Source of the DNA: Planctomycetota bacterium
Lineage (GTDB): Bacteria; Planctomycetota; PUPC01; DSUN01
DNA: 13,811 bases
Direction of reading: 5' to 3'
Assembly: GCA_016872875.1 (NCBI GenBank)
Contig: VGYW01000222.1
Location: 1 to 13,811, forward strand
Shown: positions 6,126-13,543 of the stretch, in pieces
Numbering within the stretch: the stretch's first letter is position 1
Layout of the letters: each line of letters begins with the position of its first letter
The notes under the pieces: model-generated
The model's database searches: none
What the model was told of the DNA's origin: nothing
The model's input: only the letters and a program-made list of their open reading frames with translations
Program-made: the position numbers and the translations under genes

Positions 6126-7982
6126 ATGCCAATCGTGTGGAACTGCGAATGTGGGAAGGCCCTGTCGGCATCGGACGGGATGGGGGGCCACCACGCCAGG
6201 TGTCCCGCGTGCAGCCGGGTGGTGACCATCCCTGATCGGACGCCGGAGCCTGCGGCTGCGGCGGAGCCGAAGGCGGCCCCGAGCGCTCCGAGGGAGGCCC
6301 CTGCCGCTCCGGCTCCGGCCCCCGCGCCCGCGGCGGCGCCGCCAGCCCCATCCGCCGCTGCGACGCCGCCCCCCGCGGCCCCGGCGGCCGCCGTGGCGCC
6401 GCGCGCGCCCGTCGCACCGTCGGCGCCCGAGGCCCCGGCTGCGGCAGCCCCGCCGCGCCCCGCGGCGCCGGCCCCGGCTCCGGCCCCTGCTTACGCCCCT
6501 CCGCCGGCCGCGGCCAGGCCCGCTGCGGCGGCTCCCGCGCCAGCGCCCTACGCGCCGCAGCCCGCGCCAGCCTACGGTCCGCCGCCCGCCGCAAGGCCGG
6601 CCCCGGCTCCCGCACCGTCGGCGCCTTACGCGCCGCAGCCCGCGCCGGCCTACGGTCCGCCGCCCGCCGCAAGGCCGGCCCCGGCTCCCGCACCGTCGGC
6701 GCCTTACGCGCCGCAGGCGCGTCCCGCCGCGCCGGCCTACGCGCCGCCGGGCGTTCCCGCGCCACGCCCCGCAGCAGCCTTCATGCCCCAGACGCCTGCC
6801 TGGCAGCAGGCCCCGGGCGCTGCCGCCGGCCCGGACGCCACCCAGGGCGCCCGCACCCTCGGCCTGGTCTTCCTGGCCATCACCCTCCTCCTGGCGCTCG
6901 GGCTGCCCCTGATGACGCCTGGCGAGGGGGGAGCCAAGGCTGTGTTCGCTAACTTCATCGTCCTGGGCGAGGCCGATTGCCCCTTTCTCGCCAAGGTGAT
7001 GTTCCTCTATCCGGGGCTGGCCGGCATCGTGACGTTCGTGCTGGCGCTCGTCATGCGAAACGTCGGCCGCTCGATCATCCTCCTGGCCCTGGGCATTGGG
7101 GCCTTCGTGCTGCCCCTGCTGGACGAGAGGGTGGCCCTCGTGATGCAGGGGTTGGTGAACCTGGTCGGGCCGGACTCGCCCATCTTTTCAATCTGCGCCC
7201 TGTTGGGCACGGTGGGGCTCTACGCGGGCAGCCGCGCGCGGTGCTTCCGGCCGATGAGCCTGGCCGCGGCCCTCCTTGCCGCCGTCGGCGGCGCGCTCTT
7301 CATCGCCTCGCTCGTCATCCCCTTCGAAGGCCCGGGCGGCAAGACCACCATCCCCATCGTCCTTCAGTTCGAGATGCTCGGCGACCGCCTTTCCCTCCTG
7401 TCGGGCGTCGTCTCGCTCGTCTGCACGGCGCTCGCGCTCTTTGCCTCCATCTTGTGCTTCATCAACATCCCGCTCAGCGCAAGGGGCGGGGGGTTGGGCA
7501 AGGCGGCGTTCTGGCTGTTCTTCGTCAGCCTCATGCTCGGCACGTTCGGCGTGTCCTTCGTCAACGGCCTCCAGGGCGGCCGGCTCCCAAGCGAGTTCAT
7601 CCCCGCCGTGCTCCTGAGCACAGTGAAGTGCGGGTGCTGGACGCTCGGCCTGACGCTTCTGGTGGCTGCGGGGCTGGCGGACCTGATCGTGAACGTGAGC
7701 GGTGGTGGAGCGCCTGCGGCAGCCGGCGCCCCGGCTGCCGGCGCGTATGGCGCCCCGGCGGCAGCGCCCTATGGCGCGCCGGCCGCCTACGCCCCGCGGC
7801 CTGCGGCTCCCGCCCCGGCTCCCTACGCCCCTCGCCCGGCGGCTCCCGCCGGCCCGCCGCCGGGAGGCCCGGCCGACGACCCGATGGCGCGGCTGGAGCG
7901 GCTGCGCGACCTCTTCAGCCGCGGCCTCATCTCGCCCGAGGAGTACGAGCAGAAGAAAAACGAAATACTATCCCGCATGTGA
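6126..7982 (+). CDS. Zinc-ribbon, Pro/Ala-rich, multi-pass membrane protein with C-terminal SHOCT domain
   Basis: This is a 618-residue protein whose function is not known. The N-terminus has a small zinc ribbon with Cys7, Cys9, Cys26 and Cys29 (C-E-C, then CPAC). A long Pro/Ala/Tyr linker covers about 40-235 and includes a 26-residue tandem repeat. From about 240 to 525 there are roughly eight hydrophobic segments, including one starting LGLVFLAITLLLALGL and one in AAFWLFFVSLMLG. A second short Pro/Ala/Tyr stretch follows. The last 35 residues (LERLRDLFSRGLISPEEYEQ onward) are a clear SHOCT domain, a short helical module usually at protein ends. The zinc ribbon would lie on one side of the membrane and SHOCT after the last segment. 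A promoter-like TATAAT precedes it and a terminator follows 17 bases after the stop. Confidence 0.85.
   Translation: MPIVWNCECGKALSASDGMGGHHARCPACSRVVTIPDRTPEPAAAAEPKAAPSAPREAPAAPAPAPAPAAAPPAPSAAATPPPAAPAAAVAPRAPVAPSAPEAPAAAAPPRPAAPAPAPAPAYAPPPAAARPAAAAPAPAPYAPQPAPAYGPPPAARPAPAPAPSAPYAPQPAPAYGPPPAARPAPAPAPSAPYAPQARPAAPAYAPPGVPAPRPAAAFMPQTPAWQQAPGAAAGPDATQGARTLGLVFLAITLLLALGLPLMTPGEGGAKAVFANFIVLGEADCPFLAKVMFLYPGLAGIVTFVLALVMRNVGRSIILLALGIGAFVLPLLDERVALVMQGLVNLVGPDSPIFSICALLGTVGLYAGSRARCFRPMSLAAALLAAVGGALFIASLVIPFEGPGGKTTIPIVLQFEMLGDRLSLLSGVVSLVCTALALFASILCFINIPLSARGGGLGKAAFWLFFVSLMLGTFGVSFVNGLQGGRLPSEFIPAVLLSTVKCGCWTLGLTLLVAAGLADLIVNVSGGGAPAAAGAPAAGAYGAPAAAPYGAPAAYAPRPAAPAPAPYAPRPAAPAGPPPGGPADDPMARLERLRDLFSRGLISPEEYEQKKNEILSRM
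6543..6716 (+). repeat. 78-bp in-frame tandem repeat, two full copies plus 18 bases
   Basis: Copy 1 is 6543-6620 and copy 2 is 6621-6698. A partial third copy (18 bases) is at 6699-6716. The two full copies differ at two positions by eye, both synonymous. Each encodes 26 residues beginning APYAPQPAPAYGPPPAARPA within the linker. Confidence 0.9.
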
Positions 7983-7999
7983 GCGGCTCAGCCGAGGTT

Positions 8000-8022
8000 G
8001 TGGCGCCAGAGGGCCACTTTTT
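8000..8022 (+). terminator. Rho-independent terminator of the zinc-ribbon/SHOCT gene
   Basis: GTGGC at 8000-8004 pairs with GCCAC at 8013-8017 across an 8-base loop, followed directly by five T residues at 8018-8022. It begins 17 bases after the stop codon, the expected place. The stem is short, but the geometry is right. Confidence 0.65.
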
Positions 8023-8115
8023 CGCGGGGGCTCGATCTGGCGCTCTGTGGCGCCGCCGGGGGCACTCCGTAAGTTATTGTAAGCACAGGGTAAGGGTGCG
8101 CGCCGATCGGCCCGA

Positions 8116-8153
8116 CAGAGTGTCAGATCCCGAACAGGCGCACTGGCACTCTG
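8116..8153. promoter_or_regulatory. 11-bp inverted repeat upstream of the alkaline phosphatase gene
   Basis: CAGAGTGTCAG at 8116-8126 pairs with CTGGCACTCTG at 8143-8153, with one G-T wobble and a 16-base gap. It lies 68 bases before the ATG of the phosphatase gene. It could be an operator or a 5'-UTR hairpin. A pyrimidine-rich TTCTTTT follows, so a second terminator is also possible. The rest of the 239-base gap shows no gene and no clear -35/-10 pair. Confidence 0.4.
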
Positions 8154-8221
8154 ACCTTCTTTTCCCCGGCATTCGGCGGGAGTGTAGCACTTTAGTCCGC
8201 TGACGGGAAAGGGACTTGCCG

Positions 8222-10015
8222 ATGCGGACCGTGCGACTGAGGCCGCGGCGTGGGCTGCTCCTCGCCTGCGGCCTGGCCGTGTTGTGGGCGGCGGCGCAAT
8301 GCCGCGCGGCTGAGCCGGCACACCCCACGGTGAAGAACGCGATCGTCTTCATCATTGACGGCTGCTCGAGCGAGCAGTACACCCTCGCCCGCTGGTACAA
8401 GGGGGGCAAGGCGGCGAAGGACCTCGCGGAGGCGCAGCCCGCGCCGCTGGCCTTCGACCCGTTCCGCGTGGGCGCGGTGAGGACGTTCATCGCCGACTCC
8501 GCCATCGCGGACTCCGCCCCCACGGGCACCGCCTACGCCACGGGGGTCCGCACGAGCGACAAGTTCATCAGCATCGGGCCAAAGGACGAGAGCCTGATGG
8601 CGGGCGTGCCGAAGGCGCCCGGCGGCCGCGAGTGCCGCCCGCTCGCCACGCTCCTCGAGGGGGCGAAGAGGCTCGGGAAGGCCACGGGCATCGCCGTCAC
8701 GTGCCGCCTCTCGCACGCCACCCCCGCCGCCTTCGTGGCCCACACGCCCGACCGCGACGCGGAGGAGGGGATCATGGAGCAGCTCGTCCACCAGGGGGTA
8801 GACGTGGCTCTCGGCGGCGGCCGCGAGTTCCTCCGCCCCGAGAGCATGGGCGGCAAGCGACGCGACGGCCAGAACCTCCTCAACGCCCTCCGCCGCGCCG
8901 GCTACGACGTCGTCAGGACCAGCAAGGAGCTCAGCGAGGCGAAGGGGAGCAAGCTCTTCGGCCTCTTCGCCGAAAGCCATCTCAACGCAGAGGTTGACCA
9001 GCCCACGGAGGGCCGGAAGCAGCCCACCCTGGCCGAGATGGTGAGGAAGGCCCTCGAAGTCCTCTCGACCGACCCCGACGGCTTCTTCCTGATGATCGAG
9101 GCGAGCCAGGTGGACTGGGCCAACCATGCCAACGACCCCGCGCACTTGCTGCACGAGCTCCTGGCCGCCGACGACGCGGCGAAGGAGGTCATCACGTTCG
9201 CCGCAAACAACCCCGACACCCTCGTCCTCATCCTCTCCGACCACAACACCGGCGGGATGTCAATCGGGAACTACCGGAGCGACAAGACCTACTCGCAGAC
9301 CGACGCGAAGAAGCTCCTCGAGCCTCTCATGAAGATGAAGAAGTCGGCCAGCCACCTCTGGAAGAAGGTCGCCGACGACCGCACGCCGGAGCGCGTGCAA
9401 GCCGTGGTGCGAGACAACTGGGGCATTGGGGTAAGCGCTGCTGACGCCGCCGACATCCTCGCCATCGCGGCAAGGGCGAAGCCCGGCGAGGAGCACTACC
9501 CCTTCGGCGAGATCATCTGCCGGCGCCACACCTACGTGGGCTGGACAAGCCACGGCCACGCGGGGGGCGACGTGCCCCTCTTCGCCCACGTGCCCGAGAA
9601 GGTCTGGGCCGATTGGCTTGCCGCGCAAGAGCAGCCGCCAACCGCAAGGTCCCTCGGGACCGTGGACGGCCCGCGAATCGGCGCCCTCCTGGCCAGGAGC
9701 CTCGGCATCAGCGAGAAGCTCACCGACGAGCTCTTCGCCCCCGCCGACGAGGCCCTCCCCGGCCACAACGTGCTCGTCGAGGAATACCTCGCCACCCGAC
9801 GCCTCACCGTCCTCGTCGAGCCCAAAGACAAGGATAAGAAGGACGGCGCAGTGGCCGCGAAGCTCTGGGTGAACACCAACCGCTTCGAGCTGGGCGACAG
9901 GCCCGCGACGCGGCCGCTCGACGGCCTCGTCGTCTACATCCCCCTCACCGACACCGTCTACCTCCCGCGGAACACCCTTGCCACCCTCCGCGCCGAGGCC
10001 GCCCAAGGCCGTTGA
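8222..10015 (+). CDS. Secreted alkaline phosphatase (PhoA family)
   Basis: This is a 597-residue metal-dependent phosphomonoesterase. ATG at 8222 is preferred over an in-frame TTG 6 bases upstream because AAGGGA (8209-8214) is correctly spaced. An Arg-rich n-region and hydrophobic core ending about AQCRAA give an export signal. Family landmarks appear in order. Asp46 is in the FIIDG metal site. Ser98 is the likely phosphorylated nucleophile in ADSAPTGTA. The LSHATPAAFVAH segment is at 163-174. EASQVDWANHAND (293-305) gives Glu, Asp and His ligands. SDH lies at 339-341, and HGHAGGDVP (444-452) carries His446. A small C-terminal beta-like extension (about 515-597) is additional. The GH10 gene follows after 43 bases without a terminator, suggesting an operon. 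The substrate range is not visible from sequence. Confidence 0.92.
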   Translation: MRTVRLRPRRGLLLACGLAVLWAAAQCRAAEPAHPTVKNAIVFIIDGCSSEQYTLARWYKGGKAAKDLAEAQPAPLAFDPFRVGAVRTFIADSAIADSAPTGTAYATGVRTSDKFISIGPKDESLMAGVPKAPGGRECRPLATLLEGAKRLGKATGIAVTCRLSHATPAAFVAHTPDRDAEEGIMEQLVHQGVDVALGGGREFLRPESMGGKRRDGQNLLNALRRAGYDVVRTSKELSEAKGSKLFGLFAESHLNAEVDQPTEGRKQPTLAEMVRKALEVLSTDPDGFFLMIEASQVDWANHANDPAHLLHELLAADDAAKEVITFAANNPDTLVLILSDHNTGGMSIGNYRSDKTYSQTDAKKLLEPLMKMKKSASHLWKKVADDRTPERVQAVVRDNWGIGVSAADAADILAIAARAKPGEEHYPFGEIICRRHTYVGWTSHGHAGGDVPLFAHVPEKVWADWLAAQEQPPTARSLGTVDGPRIGALLARSLGISEKLTDELFAPADEALPGHNVLVEEYLATRRLTVLVEPKDKDKKDGAVAAKLWVNTNRFELGDRPATRPLDGLVVYIPLTDTVYLPRNTLATLRAEAAQGR

Positions 10016-10044
10016 GGGCGTGCAGGCCAACCGATTGATCCGAC

Positions 10045-10049
10045 AGGAG
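10045..10049 (+). promoter_or_regulatory. Ribosome binding site that sets the GH10 start
   Basis: AGGAG lies 9 bases before the ATG at 10059. The open frame extends upstream into the phosphatase gene, but this site and the signal peptide right after the ATG select 10059 as the start. Confidence 0.6.
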
Positions 10050-10058
10050 CATCGAGCG

Positions 10059-11258
10059 ATGTCCCAAGCGCAAGTGGCAGTTGCCGCCTCTCTCCTCATC
10101 CTTGGCCTGGCCCACGGTTGGGGAGCGGAGGACGCCCAGTCGGCCATCCGCCGGCTCCGCATGGGCACGCTCGTCGTCCAGACCGCGCCCGACGCCGCCG
10201 TCAAGGTCACGCAGCTCCGCCACGAGTTCTGGTTCGGCACCGCCATCAACCGCCGCATGTTCCAGAACCTCGACGACCCCAGCCCCGACGCGAGAAAGTA
10301 CCTCGAAATCCTCCGAACCCACTTCAACTCCGCCGTCCACGAGAACGAGATGAAGTGGTACTCCACCGAGCGGAACGCTCCCGGCGAGCCCGACTACTCG
10401 ATGGCCGACCGCATGCTCGCCTGGTGCGAGAAGAACGGCCTCGCCATGCGCGGCCACACGATCTTCTGGGGCATCGAGCAATACGTCCAGAAATGGCAGA
10501 AGGGCCTCGACGACGCGGCGCTCCGAGCGGCCGTCGAGAAGCGCGCGAAAGAGGTCACATCGCACTACAAGGGCCGCATCGCCGAGTTCGACCTCAACAA
10601 CGAGATGATGCACGGCGACTGGTACGCGAAACGCCTCGGCCCCGCGATCACCGCCGACATGTTCCGCTGGGCCAGGGAGGGCAACCCCGACGCCCGCCTC
10701 TACGTCAACGACTACGGCATCCTCCAGTCGGGCGGCGGGGCCTACGCGAAGCACATCCAGGGCTTCCTCGACCGTGGCATCCCCGTCGGCGGCATCGGCA
10801 TCCAGGGCCACAGCGGCGGCCACATTGACCCCGCAAAGGTCAAGGCCACCCTCGACCGCCTGGCCGCCTTCAAGCTCCCCATCAAGATCACCGAGTTCGA
10901 CATGGACACCGCCGACGAGGCGGCGAAGGCCCGCGGCCACGAGGCCCTCTACCGCACCTGCTTCGCCCATCCTGCCGTGGACGGCATTCTAATCTGGGGC
11001 TTCTGGGAGGGCTGCCACTGGCGGCCCAAGGCCGCCATCTGGAAGAAGGACTGGACTCCCACCCCCGCGGCCGAGGCCCACCGCCGCCTCGTCTACGAGG
11101 AGTGGTGGACCCGCTTCGAGGGCAAGGCCGACGCCGCCGGCCGCTGCGAGGTCCCCGCCTTCTTCGGCCGCCACCGTGTCGAGGCCGACGGCAAGGCTGT
11201 CGAGGCCACACTCGCCAAGGCCGAGGGCAGCAAGTCCATCCGAATAGGCCTGGACTGA
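10059..11258 (+). CDS. Secreted glycoside hydrolase family 10 (endo-1,4-beta-xylanase-like)
   Basis: This is a 399-residue protein with an N-terminal export signal (hydrophobic core about 6-19). The GH10 barrel is recognised from the following landmarks. FGTAINRRMF is at 59-68, and FNSAVHENEMKW (89-100) matches the FN..T.EN.MKW block. RGHTIFWG is at 131-138. NNEMMHG (180-186) carries the acid/base Glu182, ITEFDMD (277-283) the nucleophile Glu279, and IWGFWEG (312-318) the C-terminal barrel strand. The expected reaction is retaining hydrolysis of xylan-like beta-1,4 chains, known for the family. A short region after the barrel (about 352-399) looks like a small beta-rich tail, not a recognised carbohydrate-binding module. 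It follows the phosphatase gene by 43 bases, probably in one transcript. The exact substrate may differ from xylan. Confidence 0.92.
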   Translation: MSQAQVAVAASLLILGLAHGWGAEDAQSAIRRLRMGTLVVQTAPDAAVKVTQLRHEFWFGTAINRRMFQNLDDPSPDARKYLEILRTHFNSAVHENEMKWYSTERNAPGEPDYSMADRMLAWCEKNGLAMRGHTIFWGIEQYVQKWQKGLDDAALRAAVEKRAKEVTSHYKGRIAEFDLNNEMMHGDWYAKRLGPAITADMFRWAREGNPDARLYVNDYGILQSGGGAYAKHIQGFLDRGIPVGGIGIQGHSGGHIDPAKVKATLDRLAAFKLPIKITEFDMDTADEAAKARGHEALYRTCFAHPAVDGILIWGFWEGCHWRPKAAIWKKDWTPTPAAEAHRRLVYEEWWTRFEGKADAAGRCEVPAFFGRHRVEADGKAVEATLAKAEGSKSIRIGLD

Positions 11259-11287
11259 TTGGAGAAAGCCCCTCTGCGCGCTATACT
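11259..11287 (+). promoter_or_regulatory. Sigma-70-type promoter abutting the GH10 stop codon
   Basis: TTGGAG at 11259-11264 and TATACT at 11282-11287 are separated by exactly 17 bases. The -35 begins at the base after the GH10 TGA. It would drive the two small genes that follow, with transcription starting about 15-20 bases before the first ATG. Confidence 0.6.
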
Positions 11288-11311
11288 GGGGTTGTCAGCT
11301 CGGGAGCTGTG

Positions 11312-11635
11312 ATGCGACTTGCCTGCCCGTATCTGAGTGCTGAGGTGGAACTCACCGCTGAGCGGGAGAGGCATGTCGCGGCGCACCATCCCGACTTGTT
11401 GCCTGCCCACAGGCAACTCGTCGTTCGAACACTGGCGGACCCGGACGAAGTTCGGCAGGACGCCGACTACCCAGACACGCGCCTCTTCGTGCGTCGCTTC
11501 CACGGCGCGCTGCCAGGGAAAAGCGTTGTGGTGGTCACTGTCACGGACGAGGTGCCCGATGTCCGGCACTGGGTCGTTACGGCATTCATCTCGCGCAGGC
11601 CACCCAAAGGAGACCTGGAGTGGAGACGCCCCTGA
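11312..11635 (+). CDS. Small putative toxin-like protein (barnase/ColE5/RelE-like fold suspected)
   Basis: This is a 107-residue soluble protein. ATG at 11312 is chosen because GGGAG (11302-11306) is 5 bases upstream; a GTG at 11309 would be too close. It contains an H-x-x-x-H-HPDLL block (21-30), a PDEV turn (44-47), then a hydrophobic strand VVVVTVTD (72-79) and WVVTAFIS (87-94). This order (His, then HPE-like, then Pd-V, then two strands ending in TAf) resembles small nuclease-fold proteins of the PBECR/DUF4258-like class found with DUF2283 partners. That resemblance is from memory of the pattern, not a search. It overlaps the next gene by 16 bases and has its own promoter. A nuclease or toxin role is inference, and the family assignment is tentative. 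Confidence 0.7.
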   Translation: MRLACPYLSAEVELTAERERHVAAHHPDLLPAHRQLVVRTLADPDEVRQDADYPDTRLFVRRFHGALPGKSVVVVTVTDEVPDVRHWVVTAFISRRPPKGDLEWRRP

Positions 11636-11871
11636 CCTTTGAGTACGACGAGGCCGGCGACACTCTGTACATTAACAAGGTCGCGCCGTACCCCGAGCAA
11701 GAGACCGAGCAGATGGCCTACAACATGCTCGCACGCCGTAACCCTCACACGCGGGCCATCGAGAACCTGGAGATCCTCTTCTTCACCCGATGGATTGCCA
11801 GGCAGGCAAAGCCGAAGGCCCACAGGCTGAGCGACTTATTCGCCGAACCCCAGCCGACACACGGCAGGTGA
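11620..11871 (+). CDS. DUF2283-like small protein, putative antitoxin partner
   Basis: This is an 83-residue protein starting with GTG at 11620. AAGGAG (11606-11611 region) is about 7-8 bases upstream and supports that start, even though it lies inside the previous gene. FEYDEAGDTLYI (7-18) is the characteristic YD-.-.-D-LYI opening of DUF2283 proteins. RAIENLEILFF (45-55) matches the later G-IEIL-type strand. DUF2283 proteins are commonly encoded beside small DUF4258-type proteins and are suspected antitoxins. The 16-base overlap with the upstream gene points to coupled translation and joint function. No DNA-binding domain is visible. The tail after about residue 65 is polar and may be flexible. 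Confidence 0.75.
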   Translation: METPLTFEYDEAGDTLYINKVAPYPEQETEQMAYNMLARRNPHTRAIENLEILFFTRWIARQAKPKAHRLSDLFAEPQPTHGR

Positions 11872-11894
11872 GAAGCCCCCGAGCACATCACTCC

Positions 11895-11899
11895 AGGAG
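11895..11899 (+). promoter_or_regulatory. Ribosome binding site of the secreted protein gene
   Basis: AGGAG lies 6 bases before the ATG at 11906. No terminator or separate promoter was seen in the 34 bases after the DUF2283-like gene, so read-through from the upstream pair is possible. Confidence 0.55.
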
Positions 11900-11905
11900 C
11901 CAGCT

Positions 11906-12520
11906 ATGCCTCGCCCGGTCGCTGTCCTGGGCGTATTGTTCTCTCTCATGGCCCCGTTCTGCGCGCGGGCGGCGGAACGCTCCGTCGCCGGCCAGCTCAA
12001 GAACCCCGACGCCTGGAAGACCCTGGGCCGCCAGGGCTGCCTCGCCATCCCCTCTCGGGCGCGCTGGGAGGCCATCGAGAAGCTCCTCACCGGCCTCGGC
12101 TGGGAAAAGCCTGCCCCCGACCCGTTGGTAGCCGTGGACTTCGCCCGCGAGCAGATTGTCTGCCTCTTCCGCTCGGGCGACCAGGCCGACAGGTTCTCCG
12201 TCCACCGCCTCACGCTCGACTCCAAGCACGCCGAGCTGGCCGCCGTGATGAGCTACGTCATCTACAAGTCCCACGCACCGACGCCCGACAAGGCGCAGCT
12301 CGAATGGAGCACAACCCTCACGCCCGACTCGGGCGACATCGTGGACGGCCTGCGGGGCGTCATCCGCGTCGAGAAGCCCGCCCGCATCACCGGCCTCTAC
12401 ATGCAATCGGCGGGCGAAACGAAGGATTTCCGCACGAAAGCCCAAGTGCCCCTCTGGGGCGGCAACCTGGCGACGAACGGCGTTCAAGTGACCGTCAAGG
12501 CGGCGGCGGGCGCTTTCTGA
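11906..12520 (+). CDS. Secreted protein of unknown function (possibly PrcB-C-like)
   Basis: This is a 204-residue protein with a clear signal peptide (hydrophobic core from about 5-16, cleavage after CARA at about 22). The mature part contains DPLVAVDFAREQIVCLFRSG (about 71-90), which resembles the VDF-.-.-.-VVA-F-G start of PrcB C-terminal-like beta domains. The match is weak and not relied on. Later parts are mixed beta-strand material with no catalytic motif or membrane segment. Codon use is G/C-ended like the chromosomal genes, so it looks native, not acquired with the small gene pair before it. It converges with the DUF1643 gene on the other strand, 42 bases away. No clear terminator lies between them, only a short GCGC-GA-GCGC hairpin. 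Confidence 0.75.
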   Translation: MPRPVAVLGVLFSLMAPFCARAAERSVAGQLKNPDAWKTLGRQGCLAIPSRARWEAIEKLLTGLGWEKPAPDPLVAVDFAREQIVCLFRSGDQADRFSVHRLTLDSKHAELAAVMSYVIYKSHAPTPDKAQLEWSTTLTPDSGDIVDGLRGVIRVEKPARITGLYMQSAGETKDFRTKAQVPLWGGNLATNGVQVTVKAAAGAF

Positions 12521-12562
12521 AGTCGCACTGGGCGCGAGCGCAAGGGGCGAACTACATGGAGA

Positions 12563-13432
12563 CTACTTGCTGGCAAATGGTTGGGGGGAAAGGCCCGAGG
12601 GCAAGTACAGCGGGTGCTCGGGCTGGCCTAGCTGCGTGACCCTGAGGCAACTCACCTTCCCCAGAAGCCGGAGCACGTGTTCGGCTCGGCCCATGAATGA
12701 GCCATCATTGCCCCACGCGGCGACCACGATGCCTGCCTTTGCTGCAAGTCTCGCCAGCCAAGCGTCGTTGTCTGGCCCGATGGGCTCAACCGGCTTCATC
12801 ATCTTCTTCTTGTCCTGGGCACGGAACGCAAAAAGGTTGCCGATGCATAGGCCACCGAAGCCCCATGCTCTGGCGAACTCCATGGATCTCCTCGATGTCC
12901 GCGAGTCGATTCTCTCGTCTGCTATCGATGGGTTGAGCAGGATCATCATCGCGTATGGCCTGCTCGTGTCCCATATCCGCCACAGCGCATACCGGTACTT
13001 CCCGCAGGGGGAGAACTCCGCGCGCATTTCAACTGCCTGCTGCCCAGGGTCTTCTACGGGTGGCCCAGAAGCCTTCGGCCGGCCGGGGTCTAACGGGGTT
13101 GAGCATGCGCCCCCCGTCGTGCATCCTGGTAGCCCTTGCGCATCCGCAGCTTCGAGGTGTAGGAACACAGCGGAAAAGTACCGGAAGCGCGCTGACGACG
13201 ACCGCGCCCCGCTCAGGTTGGTGAAGAACTTGCGCTCCCGGCGTCCTTCCCCAAACCACGTACGAAAGTACCGCTCGAAGTTATCCCTCGACTGTGTCCG
13301 TCTCTGGTCATGCTCCGACTTGTACGCGATTGACGAATCGGTTACCTCGACGACAAAAGGTGTTCCCCCCGAAGTCTGGAGCCTCAAGGGCGTGTGCCTG
13401 CGAAGATACTGCCAAGCTGCCTCGAAGTCCAC
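12563..13432 (-). CDS. DUF1643 protein with an extra N-terminal domain
   Basis: This is a 289-residue protein. GTG at 13432 has a strong GGAGGA site 5 bases upstream, and an in-frame TGA 18 bases further up excludes a longer start. Residues about 138-280 are DUF1643: CGKYRYALWRIW (143-154), ILLNPSIAD (164-172), WGFGGLCIGNLFAFRAQD (190-207), IGPDND (218-223), AAWGNDG (238-244) and PEHPLYLP (271-278). DUF1643 has no settled biochemical role but is frequent in phages and mobile regions. Residues 1-95 form a separate small domain (TPFVVEVTDSSIAYKS, then SRDNFERYF and YFSAVFLHLE). A low-complexity stretch (96-135) joins the two. Met136 (13025-13027) could be an independent DUF1643 start but has no good ribosome site. 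Codon use is mixed, suggesting acquisition. Confidence 0.85.
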   Translation of the reverse strand: MDFEAAWQYLRRHTPLRLQTSGGTPFVVEVTDSSIAYKSEHDQRRTQSRDNFERYFRTWFGEGRRERKFFTNLSGARSSSARFRYFSAVFLHLEAADAQGLPGCTTGGACSTPLDPGRPKASGPPVEDPGQQAVEMRAEFSPCGKYRYALWRIWDTSRPYAMMILLNPSIADERIDSRTSRRSMEFARAWGFGGLCIGNLFAFRAQDKKKMMKPVEPIGPDNDAWLARLAAKAGIVVAAWGNDGSFMGRAEHVLRLLGKVSCLRVTQLGQPEHPLYLPSGLSPQPFASK

Positions 13433-13543
13433 GACACTCCTCCCTCGTCAGCTCCCTGAGCGGCTCAGTCGCCGATGCACTCATCAGGTATCGCCACTCC
13501 GGGCTCTCCGCGGTCACCCCCAAGAAGCCTTGGGGCAGAAACC

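Noticed and set aside
5329..6765. 478-residue minus-strand open frame rich in Arg, Ala and Pro
   Set aside because: It runs antisense across the MBL gene, the intergenic region and the Pro/Ala linker. Its composition is what GC-rich repeats give in a shadow frame, and it has no domain motif.
6977..8203. 408-residue plus-strand open frame rich in Arg and Pro
   Set aside because: A shifted frame over the membrane part of the zinc-ribbon gene; it would also read through the terminator at 8000-8022.
9945..10970. 341-residue minus-strand open frame
   Set aside because: Antisense to the GH10 gene, which has both catalytic glutamates; no motifs and strong shadow composition.
13308..13523. 71-residue minus-strand open frame overlapping the DUF1643 gene start
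   Set aside because: It overlaps the N-terminal domain in another frame and shows no recognisable motif. The GTG at 13432 with a strong ribosome site is better supported.
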